Shown here piece after piece: positions 35,401-43,724 of a DNA stretch of 64,000 nt (position 1 is its first letter; every line of letters begins with the position of its first letter). The position numbers and the translations under genes were made by a program. The DNA comes from Bactericera cockerelli (taxonomy: Eukaryota; Arthropoda; Insecta; Hemiptera; Triozidae). Under the pieces are notes generated by a model, which worked only from the letters and a program-made list of their open reading frames with translations, was not told the origin of the DNA and did not search any database. Location of the stretch: NCBI GenBank assembly GCA_024516035.1, contig CM044955.1:41514556-41578555 (forward strand), read 5' to 3'.

Positions 35401-36864
35401 TGCAGAGAAGCACGGCAGGAAGCAGATGTCGGCTGAGATCCTCATCAAGGAGAGCGTGTCCTGAGCAGTACGAAGCTTTCTACCCTAGCTCCGCCATCAT
35501 AGTGTTCACTTGCGGGTGATGTGCCAGATAATATAGTAACCACCAGTCGCGAGATTTAGTGGAAAGGTCACCACCAGGCGAGGTTAATTACTTTAAAGCA
35601 TTTTCTACCACCTACTACTAGAGTCTTATTATTATGTGGTCATATTGATTCAAATTAATGTGGAAAAATTCATGCATTGGGTGGGACTCGAACCAACGGA
35701 TTCTACGCTACCTGGATTACCAGACTAGCGCCTAACCACCTGACTACCTGTGCACGTAGATTTCTATGAACAATGGATGATATTAATAGAGCTTTATGAA
35801 CATAGTTCTGGTACCGTAGGAGCGCCCGCATCAAATCACCTGGAAAAATACTGTGGGCGCGGACGAGCTGAGAATAGTTGATGTTACCAATTATTCTCTA
35901 AAATGTTAAAAGAGACATAATTCACTGAAACTATTATCTCGAGAACACCTGAACAATTCGGCGTAGCTCACGCCACTACAAAAACATAGTTCTGGAGGCT
36001 CTAGTGTTCACGCCACTACAACAACATAGTTCTGGAGCCTCTAGTGTTCACGCCACTACAGCAACATAGTTCTGGAGGCTCTAGTGTTCACGCCACTACA
36101 ACAACATAGTTCTTGAGGCTCTAGTGCTCACGCCACTACAACAACATAGTTCTGGAGGCTCTAGTGTTCACGCCACTACAGCAACATAGTTCTGGAGTCT
36201 CTAGTGTTCACGCCACTACAACAACATAGTTCTGGAGGCTCTAGTGCTCACGCCACTACAACATAGTTCTGGAGGCTCGAGGCTCCAGTCAATGATTACC
36301 TTTCCAGTATGGCTAGTGATGGTGATTCCACTGTTCACGTCACCCCATGATGATAAGTTGTTGCTGCTGCTAACCACCTTAGTAGCTTCACCTTTCAGGC
36401 GGCTGACTTGAAAGCTGGAGATTTGTCGTTTGAGTCCGAAGTTAGGTAAAAATTTAGAAATGTGAGTTCGAGTAATTATGACGTTAGTACATTACGAGAG
36501 TAATTAACAAAAATATAACTATTATTGAAGAAAAAAAACTTTGACCTTGACGCAAACCGAGTAACCTAAGACCTCAGTGTGTTAAATCACCTATGTAGTA
36601 ATTTAAAATTAGTCCCATATTTTGTCGAAAGATATCTATTTACTTAGAAACATGTATGTAAATGAACTACATATGTAACTGTCTATCAATGTCTTATTAT
36701 ATCGAATATATTTTTACATGTGTGTTTCAGGACTGTTCCTCACTGTAACGCTCGCCATTCTGATATGCTGTCGACTGAAAATGATCAGGCGGCGTCTCAG
36801 GAAGGGAGGAAAGTCGGCCTATGCTCACGATGCAGACTTCTTGGTCAACGGCATGTACCTGTAG
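23495..36864 (+). CDS. MANSC and LDL-receptor class A single-pass membrane protein (LRP11-like architecture)
   Basis: Thirteen exons: 23495-23749, 24493-24667, 25249-25391, 26618-26752, 29914-30099, 30461-30523, 31443-31565, 31997-32081, 32842-32942, 33729-33848, 34253-34400, 35406-about 35461, 36731-36864 (TAG). They encode about 575 aa. The layout is: signal peptide (LVPIAVLLFLKFSPVQSQ); MANSC domain of Cys-rich motifs (AGEYCGNN, LECLKLCCLTNKCDVF, GTCYLFACGPPDDFRCQF); a linker; a Pro/Thr stretch; one LDLa repeat (CSRFQFECHTSKEC, DGIPQCMDSSDE); a polyQ, Met- and Pro-rich region with EYYYDD; a TM helix LFLTVTLAILICC; and a basic tail ending NGMYL. Phases agree throughout except at three small lesions: one missing base near 24579 in exon 2, a frame slip in the CA-rich end of exon 10 near 33815, and a donor apparently lacking GG after 35461. 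These may be assembly errors or decay. The ligand is unknown. Confidence 0.82.
24061..24180 (-). mobile_element. SINE type VI
   Basis: It matches 1603-1743: CACTTTCGTGATATTACAAC tail side and a GGGACTTGAACCACTGACCT B-box region on the plus strand. The head is cut off. It lies in MANSC-gene intron 1. Confidence 0.65.
24285..24450 (+). mobile_element. SINE type I
   Basis: The head ATGTCCCGGTAGCTGTCAAG is followed by B box GGTTCGAAACCC and the body GTTATCCTTACATTTGG, ending in ATT microsatellite. It ends about 40 bp before the exon-2 acceptor of the MANSC gene. Confidence 0.7.
24905..25030 (+). mobile_element. SINE type II, shortened
   Basis: The head CGTAGTCAAGTGGTTAAGGC is followed by a broken B-box region, then ATCATTAACCTTCCCTGGTG and an ATT-rich tail. 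It is the plus-strand version of the copies at 547, 31112 and 35545. Confidence 0.6.
25035..25205 (+). mobile_element. SINE type VII, tail half
   Basis: It contains GAAGCAGCGACCAGTGGCAG and GCGCTACCCACTAAAATTGT and ends in ATT microsatellite. The head is missing. It ends about 43 bp before the exon-3 acceptor of the MANSC gene. Confidence 0.65.
25575..25640 (+). repeat. Detached SINE 3' tail
   Basis: GATATGACCATGCAGTTGAA followed by GCGACGTTAAACCC is the 3' module of the 5S-headed SINEs and of the core copies at 32625 and 42180. Confidence 0.65.
25849..26081 (+). mobile_element. Helitron-like element, different family
   Basis: The 3' end has the hairpin GCGGGCGACAGCCCGC followed by CTTG before T. 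The start, around TATATAAATGTCAAAGTCAC with TGAC repeats, lacks a clear TC. It is about 230 bp, non-coding, in MANSC-gene intron 3. Confidence 0.55.
26738..29053 (+). repeat. 41-bp minisatellite built from an exon end and its splice donor
   Basis: About 56 tandem copies of a 39-44-bp unit. The first copy is the real end of the LDLa exon, CTGTCCTACCACAG, followed by its donor GTATTACT. Every unit repeats this junction, then runs through AGAGCTTTTGTCTTAG into the next copy. The proximal third is homogeneous. Distal units carry ACCTCAG and GAGAGCTTTCG variants, including a block duplicated at a spacing of about 414 bp. The array fills most of the start of intron 4. Confidence 0.95.
29065..29225 (-). 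mobile_element. SINE type I, decayed
   Basis: The body motifs CAAATGGGAGGATAAC and AGAGTCCCATTGTTCCAGCA match the family, but the tRNA-like part is strongly mutated. Confidence 0.6.
29436..29545 (+). pseudogene. Decayed duplicate of MANSC-gene exon 5 start
   Basis: It aligns with the acceptor and first half of exon 5 (29893-30010), sharing CTCCACAATGATGAGCTACT and CCTGACC(T/C)CCGCCGCC. Read as an exon in phase from the LDLa exon it reaches a stop within about 15 codons. It also acquired a consensus donor, GTGAGT, so it could act as a poison or alternative exon. A SINE later inserted between it and the real exon. Confidence 0.65.
29578..29868 (+). mobile_element. SINE type V, full length
   Basis: Head GATTAGCTCAGTGGTTAAGC (A box TAGCTCAGTGG), B box GTGTTCGATCCCC, then a body with GAAGTATTGTGTTACTTCTC, CATCAGAGGGGAAGCATACT and GTTTCATGGCTACGAAATAA. 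It ends about 45 bp before exon 5. Confidence 0.8.
30345..30425 (+). mobile_element. SINE type V, head only
   Basis: A tRNA-like head (CACGATTAGCTCAGCGATAA) and GCCGACA junction, then truncation. It ends about 35 bp before exon 6 of the MANSC gene. Confidence 0.65.
31112..31335 (-). mobile_element. SINE type II
   Basis: On the minus strand: head AGTCAAGTGGTTAACGCGCT, B box GGTTCGAATCCCAC and body GCATTAACCTCGCCTGGTGG, with an AAT-rich end. It lies in the intron before exon 7. Confidence 0.75.
31547..31688 (+). repeat. Tandem duplication spanning the exon-7 donor
   Basis: A unit of about 69 bp, starting CATGCTAATAGTAACGGTAT, occurs twice. It includes the last 17 bp of exon 7, its donor and the first 50 bp of the intron. 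The second copy has a GTATTT donor instead of GTATGT. Confidence 0.85.
32290..32575 (+). mobile_element. SINE type V
   Basis: A mutated head, then GGGTTCGATCCCCAG, GGAAGTATTGTGTCACTTG, CATCAGAGGGGAGGCATACT and TTTCATGGCCACGAAATAAA as in 29578-29868. Confidence 0.75.
32625..32790 (+). mobile_element. SINE core and tail, head lost
   Basis: CATTCGAACCCTCGTGATGG, then the core CCGGCCCCTCTCAGGCTGGA, then TAAAACCCCCGTCGTGATGT, CAGTTGAAAGC and a C-run. It is the same arrangement as 42180-42350. Confidence 0.65.
33905..34005 (+). mobile_element. SINE core fragment
   Basis: A B-box-like GTGGGTTCGAATCC followed by the core CCGGCCCCACTCAGGCTGGG and TGAGATTACTGTG. It starts about 55 bp after the exon-10 donor. 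Confidence 0.6.
35545..35755 (-). mobile_element. SINE type II
   Basis: On the minus strand: head AGTCAGGTGGTTAGGCGC, B box GGTTCGAGTCCCACC and body CTTTAAAGTAATTAACCTCG. It lies about 85 bp after exon 12 of the MANSC gene. Confidence 0.75.
35968..36275 (+). repeat. 40-bp minisatellite, eight copies
   Basis: The unit contains CACGCCACTACAACAACATA and GTTCTGGAGGCTCTAGTGTT. It lies in the last intron of the MANSC gene. Confidence 0.9.
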
Positions 36865-36880
36865 TGACCTACAGAGCGGC

Positions 36881-36989
36881 CGTTGTTTGGTACTCTTCCC
36901 CTATAATGGACCTCCGCGAGATGAAACTCGGGAGGCGTTGTTTGGTACTCTTCCCCTATAATGGACCTCCGCGAGATGAAACTCGGGAG
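36881..36989 (+). repeat. 54-bp tandem duplication in a 3' UTR
   Basis: Two copies of a unit containing GGTACTCTTCCCCTATAATG and CTCCGCGAGATGAAACTCGG start 17 bp after the MANSC-gene stop. Confidence 0.85.
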
Positions 36990-37585
36990 GGCCTGTATTT
37001 GGTTTACCTGTTCTATGAAGCATGGAGTAATGTTGCTGTGGGATGGGGTGTATTGATTAGGTGGTTTACACTTTCCACTAAAGAGATACAGTATACTATC
37101 AAATGCAATTTCAAAAAATTTTACGCTTGAAAATTTTGCGGATGTGTAATTTTTAACAGAAGAAAATTAAATTACTTTTAATGCCGCCATTGACAGATCA
37201 TCACTCATATCTTTAGGATAGTAATGATTTGAAACTTTGTAGGGTTTTATTTTTTTATTTACGTTAATGCAATTTTCATATCACTATTTCACATGGTGCA
37301 GTGATATGAAGGTCCACTGGCTTGAAGGCGCGGGTTAAAATGATACCTATAAAGGTAAAAAAAAGAGGATAACTAATTATTGGAAGAAGAAAAATACGAA
37401 ATTTACAATTTCAAAGGTATTTTCCATATTTATACTTTTTGAGCTTTGAATCTTAGAAATAGTGATTAAAAATGTTGTGAATTATTATATAAAAAATGTT
37501 ATATCTACCTGTAAAGCTACCTTTGTTTGAAAAATAGAAAGAGATTTTAATTGTACTGATGACATTGTTACGTAGTTATTTTCTA
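36990..37585. other. 3' flank of the MANSC gene, no gene seen
   Basis: AT-rich. No exon recognised. Confidence 0.45.
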
Positions 37586-38699
37586 TCTATATTTATAAAA
37601 GAAAGCCGTCTGTCAGCCGTGTTTATGAACAGAAAACGCTGTTTGAGCATGGTCTGAAGCATGATTTCCTTTACCTTGCTTGAGACATTGCTCAGACAAA
37701 ATTCGCTGTTTATAAATACGGATGTGTATGTACGTGTGTGGGCGAGCCTCAGCCTAAGGGTGGGTCATGGGCTCATGGGTGGCGGATAATGAACGGCCAT
37801 CTCAGACTCAGCAAGATGGTCAGCTGCGAATAAGAGCTCCTCAAATAAGCAGTTCCGGCCCGAGGCGGGGCACACGTTGCTGTATCTGTATCCAGATTTC
37901 CGGTACACTAAAGTCGTATTTTTCTTTCTAACCAAAAAAAAAATCCTGGTTAGGTTTCTTCCAAATATTTCTCCAAGGTCATTCGTAAAAGAAAAATGCG
38001 TTTGGTTACTTTTAAAGATAAACAATGGACTTAACCTATAAAAGAACTGGAAGCAAGAATTTTCTACTTCCACTTTGGTTAACTTTGGAAGTGGAAATAC
38101 GGCATAAGTACCCTGTGGCTGACAGTGTGATTTGATGCAAAATCAATACCACTCAAAACAACACAGTGCAACGTAAACGCACCCCCTCCTTCTAATTAAG
38201 GACGAGGCGCGTCGAGGCAGCATCGGATCATCCATGAAATCCTACAAATCATGTATGTTCTTTATATAAATCCACACCGTTTGACTGAGAAACTTCAAAA
38301 TTTGCACATAGGTCCGTTTGGATTAGGGAATTCTTCCAGGCTAGGTTATATCTCCCTAAGGTTAAGCTACAATGAGTAAGGATAAAAAATGGATGGGTGA
38401 CCCAAAATATGGTCACGTATTTCAACCTAATTGACATTTATTCTCGAAATTATTTTGGAGGTAAGCATTTGAGCTTTCATTTGACTTATCAATCGCGAAA
38501 TTCTGGTTAAGCCGTTCTTGAGCTACACCGAGTAAGGCTTAGAAATGGGTGGCACAAAAATATTCACGATGTTCGACTTAAATAATATTTTGTTTGTGTG
38601 TGTGTGTGTTTTGTGCGTTCGGCGTGGGTGTGTATGTGGTTGTGTAATGTGTATGTGTGTGTTTGATGGGCTGGCGAAGCGGCGGGTGTAACCCGCTAG
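37586..38699 (+). mobile_element. Non-autonomous Helitron, 1.1 kb
   Basis: It starts TCTATATTTATAAAAG after an A. It ends GGCGAAGCGGCGGGTGTAAC, then CCGCTAG before T. It shares AAGCCGTCTGT and an interior around AAAAATGGATGGGTGACCC with the copy at 12419-12858. A short TG microsatellite precedes the 3' hairpin, as in Helitrons A and B. No Rep/helicase ORF. Confidence 0.72.
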
Positions 38700-39080
38700 T
38701 TGATAATAAAGTTTGACTTTTGAACGAAGTAAAACATCAAACACACGTTTTTTTTAGTTTTTGAGTTCTAAACATTCAGACGAAAGTTCAAAAGTAAAAA
38801 TATGGTTAATTATTCATTTTTACTAGTATGATTACATTGCCCTAAATTAAAGTAAAGTGAGAGGAGAGACAACAGGGAGAAAACATCTGGGGTTCGAATC
38901 AAACGGTAAACAGATTTTTTTGTAGGAATATCGGCCTTGCTCATTCGGAGTGAGTGTTGCATGAGTAGCTGTGCCCGTTACCGATGTATTTAAGCTATTT
39001 ATTACAGTTTGATGATCAAAAATCTCAAATCGGGGGAACATAAACTCTTAAATTTGAAATCGAAGGAAAACACATCTACA
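38700..39080. other. No gene seen; possible SINE relic
   Basis: 38880-38990 has GGGGTTCGAATCAAACGG and a core-like CGGCCTTGCTCATTCGGAGT, suggesting a very old SINE. Confidence 0.4.
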
Positions 39081-39344
39081 TTTTTTTTTTTTTTATGTGG
39101 GGTTTAACGTCGCTTTCAACTGCCATGGTCATATCACGACGGGGGTTTTACCCTCCATTCGCAGGAAACTCACAAACCTGCTACTCACATTGACCTCACC
39201 CAGCCTGAGTGGGGCCGGGAAAAGCCAGCGTCACGAGAATTAGAATTTGAATGGTCACCCATCCAAGTCTTAACCTCGCTGGATGTCGCTTAACTTCGGT
39301 GTTCTGAAGGGAACCGGTGTATTCAACATGCCATCGACGCTGGC
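39081..39344 (-). mobile_element. 5S-rRNA-headed SINE, copy 1
   Basis: On the minus strand it starts GCCAGCGTCGATGGCATG and runs through a 5S rRNA-like head of about 95 nt (GAATACACCGGTTCCCTTC, GAAGTTAAGCGACATCC, GGATGGGTGACC). The shared SINE core follows (CCGGCCCCACTCAGGCTGGG), then GCGAATGGAGGGTAAAACCC, GACCATGGCAGTTGAAAGC, GACGTTAAACCCC and an A-tail. It is flanked by the target duplication ATCTACATTTTT. Confidence 0.88.
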
Positions 39345-39439
39345 TATCTACATTTTTAAAAGCTCCAATTTTGAAATCGGAGTTACATCATGAGTCTATC
39401 CTTTTTCTAGTTTCATAAAAGTACCTGGAAATCAGAGGG

Positions 39440-39650
39440 ACTTGGTATCGCCTGTGAAGCGCACTAGGCTTGCACACACGGTGACCTGGGTTCTAATCCC
39501 AGCGGAAACGGAATTTTCTGCTTAGTACTTCTTGGTACAGAGGCGGAGTTATGGGCAAATGGTATACCTGCAAGAATAAACTCGTAAATGAAAAAGTCCT
39601 ATTATTCTGCGCTACCCACTGAAATTGTGATATAACTCAAAGAATACACA
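39440..39650 (+). mobile_element. SINE type VII
   Basis: ACACACGGTGACCTGGGTTC and a B-box-like region, then TACTTCTTGGTACAGAGGCG and GCGCTACCCACTGAAATTGT with an AT-rich end. The head is diverged. Confidence 0.6.
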
Positions 39651-40095
39651 TTTATAATTTTATTTATCTTACTTCACCTGGCTTTACTATATAAAATGCT
39701 TAGGTACTGTAAAAAAAGAATCAATACCGTAAATCTTATTTATCTATGAAGGTCTGAGCTGGATAACTATCTATGCTAGTATGTTTGTTGCATTCATTTC
39801 ATGAGAAGGTAGGAACCTACCGTGGAAGAATATCGATTTTCTTTTTTTACCGCACGCTACACTCGCGTTTGTTCCCGCTGTTTGTTCTTCTGTGACAAAC
39901 TTTTCTCAGTAATATTCTGTTCAAAGATTGAATAAGAATTAATAAATAACTTTTATTTAAATCTATAACTTGTCGTTTAAACTCCACTGGAGAAGTGAGT
40001 TCGCGCTTTTGAAACTTTGAATAAGTGTTATAAAAAGTATTAGTAATATTAATAACTAACTTTTTTTAAAAAAAATTACTAGTCACACACGAAAA
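39651..40095. other. Upstream region of TMEM17
   Basis: AT-rich, no repeat assigned. The promoter and any 5' UTR exon must lie here or further left. No clear TATA or initiator was singled out. Confidence 0.4.
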
Positions 40096-42881
40096 ATGGC
40101 TAAAATGTCTCATAGTTTCAAACGGACTTTCTCCAATGTTTCGGAACAGCTCTTTCCAGGAGTGTCTCTCTACTCAAACAGTGACTTCAAGAAGATTGGT
40201 GAGTTATAAGTTAGTTCTATAATACAATCTCAAACATACTGTACAAATGTACTTAGGTACATACAATCTCAATGGCTATCTGACCATTAGGGATTATTTG
40301 TTACGAATTCCAAAGCCCATATGGTAACAGATATCAAAACTGTGATGAGAATTAAGGTCTTAGCTAACTTAAAACGAAAACAGATTGCGACAAAATCTGA
40401 GAATCGACTGCCCATGTAATTGATCTTGCTACAAGAAATTTGTAAGAAGCACAAAAATGCATGGTCGTATCCATAAGTACGGCCATGCCTGCGTTAATTT
40501 TAAATGTAGTACCGTTGTTGTTGTTGTAGGCAGCTTGGCTACTGATGGAGGGAGGAATAGTTTTCATTGATCTCATGAAAGAGATAGAAATTATTTTGTG
40601 TATGTGTTTATTATTATTGTTTGTTTTCATTGATGCGTTGCCATGACAACTGAAACATGGGCTTTACTTTTATTATAATACACCACCTGCCTCTCTCAAG
40701 GTATAATTTTTGGAATTAATTCCCTACTTCTGGCTTGATGAATTTCTCGCGTAAAACACTAACTTCAGGAGTTCAATCATTGAGGCAGCAGAATCCTGGA
40801 GGTCCATACGGCGAAATTTGTAGGCGCTTTGGAGTCACTCTCGTGATCAACACAAATGATAATCTAACCTTTTAAATCACAAAGAAACCCTAGAAAACAT
40901 TTTTCTATTCCACCCTTATGAATTGGAAAGCCGAAATGAAGTATTCTTTTTTCCTCAGGCAACGAAGTGGTCTCGTCTCTACCATTACAGATGGCTCTGT
41001 ATTTCAACGTGATATTCTGTCCCGTCTGGTTATGTACCACATTCCTCCTGCTCTACCTCAAGGTAAGGACTTTAAATCAGGTACCTCCCTACCAAATCAA
41101 GTTCGATAACTGCTGAATAATTTATTTTACTTCCGAAAATATCTGATATTTTTCTTTACTCAAGAGTTAGCTCCCAATCCCAATCCAGTAATGTTATAAT
41201 ATCACGATTGAAGTTTCAATGTCTATTCGTAAACAAACTGTTCTACGGAAATTGAGCTAATGTGCAATCTCTACTGGCTACTTCTCTTTTTGAAACTTTT
41301 TTTTTTAAGTGGGGTTTAACGTCGCTTTCAACTGCCATGGTCATATCACGACGGGGGTTTTACCCTCCATTCGCAGGAAACTCACAAACCTGCTACTCAC
41401 ATTGACTTCACCCAGCCTGAGTGGGGCCGGGAAAAGCCAGCGTCACGAGAATTAGAATTTGAATGGTCACCCATCCAAGTCTTAACCTCGCTGGATGTCG
41501 CTTAACTTCGGTGTTCTGAAGGGAACCGGTGTATTCAACATGCCATCGACGCTGGCTTTTGAAACTTTTTTTGCATGAATGAGCAAATTTAATGTAGGGG
41601 GGATCAAAGTGCTCTCACTACACTACTACTCTCACATTGAAACTGTGTCCCTTCCAATAGTTTTTGTATCAATATTATTATTTCACGTTTCAGTACGACC
41701 AACTGTCTATGCTGTACCGCCTCATCAATGTCACAGTGCTGGTTCTCGTCTCATTCATAGAGTTCCTAAGACTTTACCTGGGATATGTCGGCAATCTGGG
41801 AGAAAAGGTGACTAGGAAAATGCTCAGAGTACATTGAAGAATTGGTTGGACATAATCAAGCACAAACTTTCATTTTCAACCTTTCTTCTATCTGTTAATG
41901 ATATTGATGATGCTTTTAAACAACGTGCTTTTGCCGACCTCCGTGGTTAAGAGAATTCGTTACTGACCCGGAAGTTACGGGTTTGAATCCCGGCCGGAGC
42001 GGAAAATTCTGACCGAGGTTTTCCGTTTTCGGAACGGCATGGGTGTAAAGGTAAAGTTCCCTGAAGTAATGCGAAAGCGTTTCCGGGGCACAATTACCTC
42101 TAAAAAAAGACCAAAGGTCCTAAATCAGATAAAATTTCATTTACTCTAATAAAATAACACTTACTGCTGGAACAATAGGACTTATATTAGTCGTAAGACA
42201 GTATTCGAACCCTCGTTATGCTGGCCCGGCTCTACTCAGACTGGTTGAGTTCAATTTGAGTAGCTTGTTTGTAAGTTCGAAGAGAATGGAAGGTAGAATC
42301 CCCGTACTGACATGACCATGCAGTTGAAAGCGATGTTAACCCGAATTAAAAAAAAATTGTAGTGATTTGAAGCACGTCGGTACTTGGACCTATTTGGACC
42401 TATATAGTCTGTCCCGGTAGCTCAGAGTCTGTCCCGGTAGCTCAGTGGTAAAGGCGGCACTCTGTGAATCCAAAGATTCCAGAGGTCGTGGGTTCGAAAC
42501 CCGGCCGGGACATGACAAGTTATCCTCCCATTTGGGATTTTTACCACATAATAATATGCCTTGGGCTTACTGCTGGAATAATGGGATTTTAATAGTCCTA
42601 ATCGGGCAGTATAAATAAGACGATATTATTATTATTATTTGATTGTGTTCCAGATTCCCGAGCTGGCCGGCTTCTGGATGATCTCGTGTCTGATCCAGCT
42701 CCCCCTGCAGCTCATGCTTCTTCTCAACGGCGTCACCCAGCCTCGCCCGGTGGAGACCATCTTCCAGTACACCATGTGCTCCCTGCTCGCCGTTCAGATC
42801 TACACCGGGTTCGGTGCCATCAGGAACTCGGCCCGGCACCATGCTACTACGTTCCGGATTCGACAAGCCCACATGGGATAG
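40096..42881 (+). CDS. TMEM17: Transmembrane protein 17, ciliary transition zone
   Basis: Exons are 40096-40198, 40959-41062, 41694-41807 and 42654-42881 (TAG). All have GT/AG borders, with phases 1, 0, 0, giving 182 aa (human TMEM17 is about 198). Four hydrophobic segments are visible: LQMALYFNVIFCPVWL with FLLLYL; LINVTVLVLVSFIEFL; FWMISCLIQLPLQLMLLL; and YTMCSLLAVQIYTGF. The family signature RLYLGYVGNLGEK, followed by IPELAGFW, is intact. TMEM17 belongs to the MKS/B9 module that gates membrane protein entry at the ciliary base; in insects this would matter in sensory neurons and sperm. Intron 2 holds a young 5S-headed SINE. A type I SINE ends about 14-18 bp before the last acceptor. No frame damage. 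Confidence 0.93.
41301..41556 (-). mobile_element. 5S-rRNA-headed SINE, copy 2
   Basis: It is almost identical to 39081-39344 (one clear C/T difference near GACCTCACCC / GACTTCACCC). It has its own target duplication, TTTTGAAACTTTTTTT, on both sides, so the two copies are independent recent insertions. It lies in TMEM17 intron 2. Confidence 0.9.
41936..42115 (+). mobile_element. SINE type IV
   Basis: Head GACCTCCGTGGTTAAGAG, B box GGGTTTGAATCCCGGCC, body TTTCGGAACGGCATGGGTG and GAAAGCGTTTCCGGGGCAC. It matches 2600-2766. Confidence 0.75.
42180..42350 (+). mobile_element. SINE core and tail, head lost
   Basis: CCCGGCTCTACTCAGACTGG (core), then AAGAGAATGGAAGGTAGAAT, GACCATGCAGTTGAAAGCG, ATGTTAACCCG and an A-run. 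Confidence 0.7.
42427..42640 (+). mobile_element. SINE type I, full length
   Basis: The head is nearly identical to the reverse complement of 1163-1378. GTCCCGGTAGCTCAG occurs a second time just upstream (from about 42412). The body is followed by an ATT microsatellite. It ends just before the TMEM17 exon-4 acceptor. Confidence 0.85.
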
Positions 42882-42987
42882 TTCTTCTTCTTCTTTGTCT
42901 TAATCCTTATGCCGCTAAGCAGCGTCGGATACCTCAGTCCATTCCTTGAATCTTCTCATGGGATAGTTATACATTCATAATATGAGA

Positions 42988-43123
42988 CTAGGGGCGGAAT
43001 TAATAGACGTTTTTGTAATACCTCCGTGGCGCTAAGTCACGGATTGCGTACTGTGTAAGATAGGGAAAACCGACACTTACCAACGACTTAAGTTATTGAT
43101 GTTGTCTATTAATTCCGCCCTAG
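42988..43123. mobile_element. 136-bp MITE
   Basis: Perfect terminal inverted repeats CTAGGGGCGGAATTAATAGAC-type on the left and GTCTATTAATTCCGCCCTAG on the right. Non-coding. The target duplication is not clear. It lies about 105 bp after the TMEM17 stop, probably in the 3' UTR. Confidence 0.7.
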
Positions 43124-43459
43124 GATTCATTGTCATCTGGACTAATTCATAGTCACAAGATTAAAAGCTAGACTTGTCTGTATTGTGATGTCGTATTATT
43201 ATTTCACCAGGCTTTCGCCTGCACTTTGTGCTCTCTCTCCCCAGTCTTCATTCTATTTTCGGTATTCAAATATAAAATGTACATTTCCGTTTCTTTTCAA
43301 TTAATAATTTGGTTTTCCTGTGTATTTCTTAAATCAATATAACATATCATATAAAAAAATTGAGAGCAGTCTAAGACTAGTTTTGTTCATATTGGATGTC
43401 AAACAAGTTGAATTTATTCCCACATGGGATAACGTTTCAAAAGGAAATATTTCTTGGTG

Positions 43460-43724
43460 TAGTTATCTTGTCCTAGTGGGTGACTTATCTTGTCCTAGAG
43501 GGTTAATTATCTTGTCCTAGTGGGATAGTTATCTTGTCCTAGTGGGATAGTTATCTTGTCTTAGTGGGTTTGTTATCTTGTCCTAGTGGGTTAATTATCT
43601 TGTCCTAGTGGGATAGTTATCTTGTCCTAGTGGGGTATTTATCTTGTTATAGTGGGTTAGTTATCTTGTCCTAGTGGGGTAGTTATCTTGTCCTAGTGGG
43701 GTAGTTATCTTGTCCTAGTGGGTT
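43460..43724 (+). repeat. 22-bp minisatellite, about twelve copies
   Basis: The unit is close to TATCTTGTCCTAGTGGGATAG, with G/A and T/C variants. It lies downstream of TMEM17. Confidence 0.9.

Noticed and set aside
42427..42515. Functional tRNA gene
   Set aside because: A and B boxes are good, but the anticodon-arm region does not fold as a normal tRNA and the unit continues into a SINE body repeated elsewhere. The same applies to the other tRNA-like heads.
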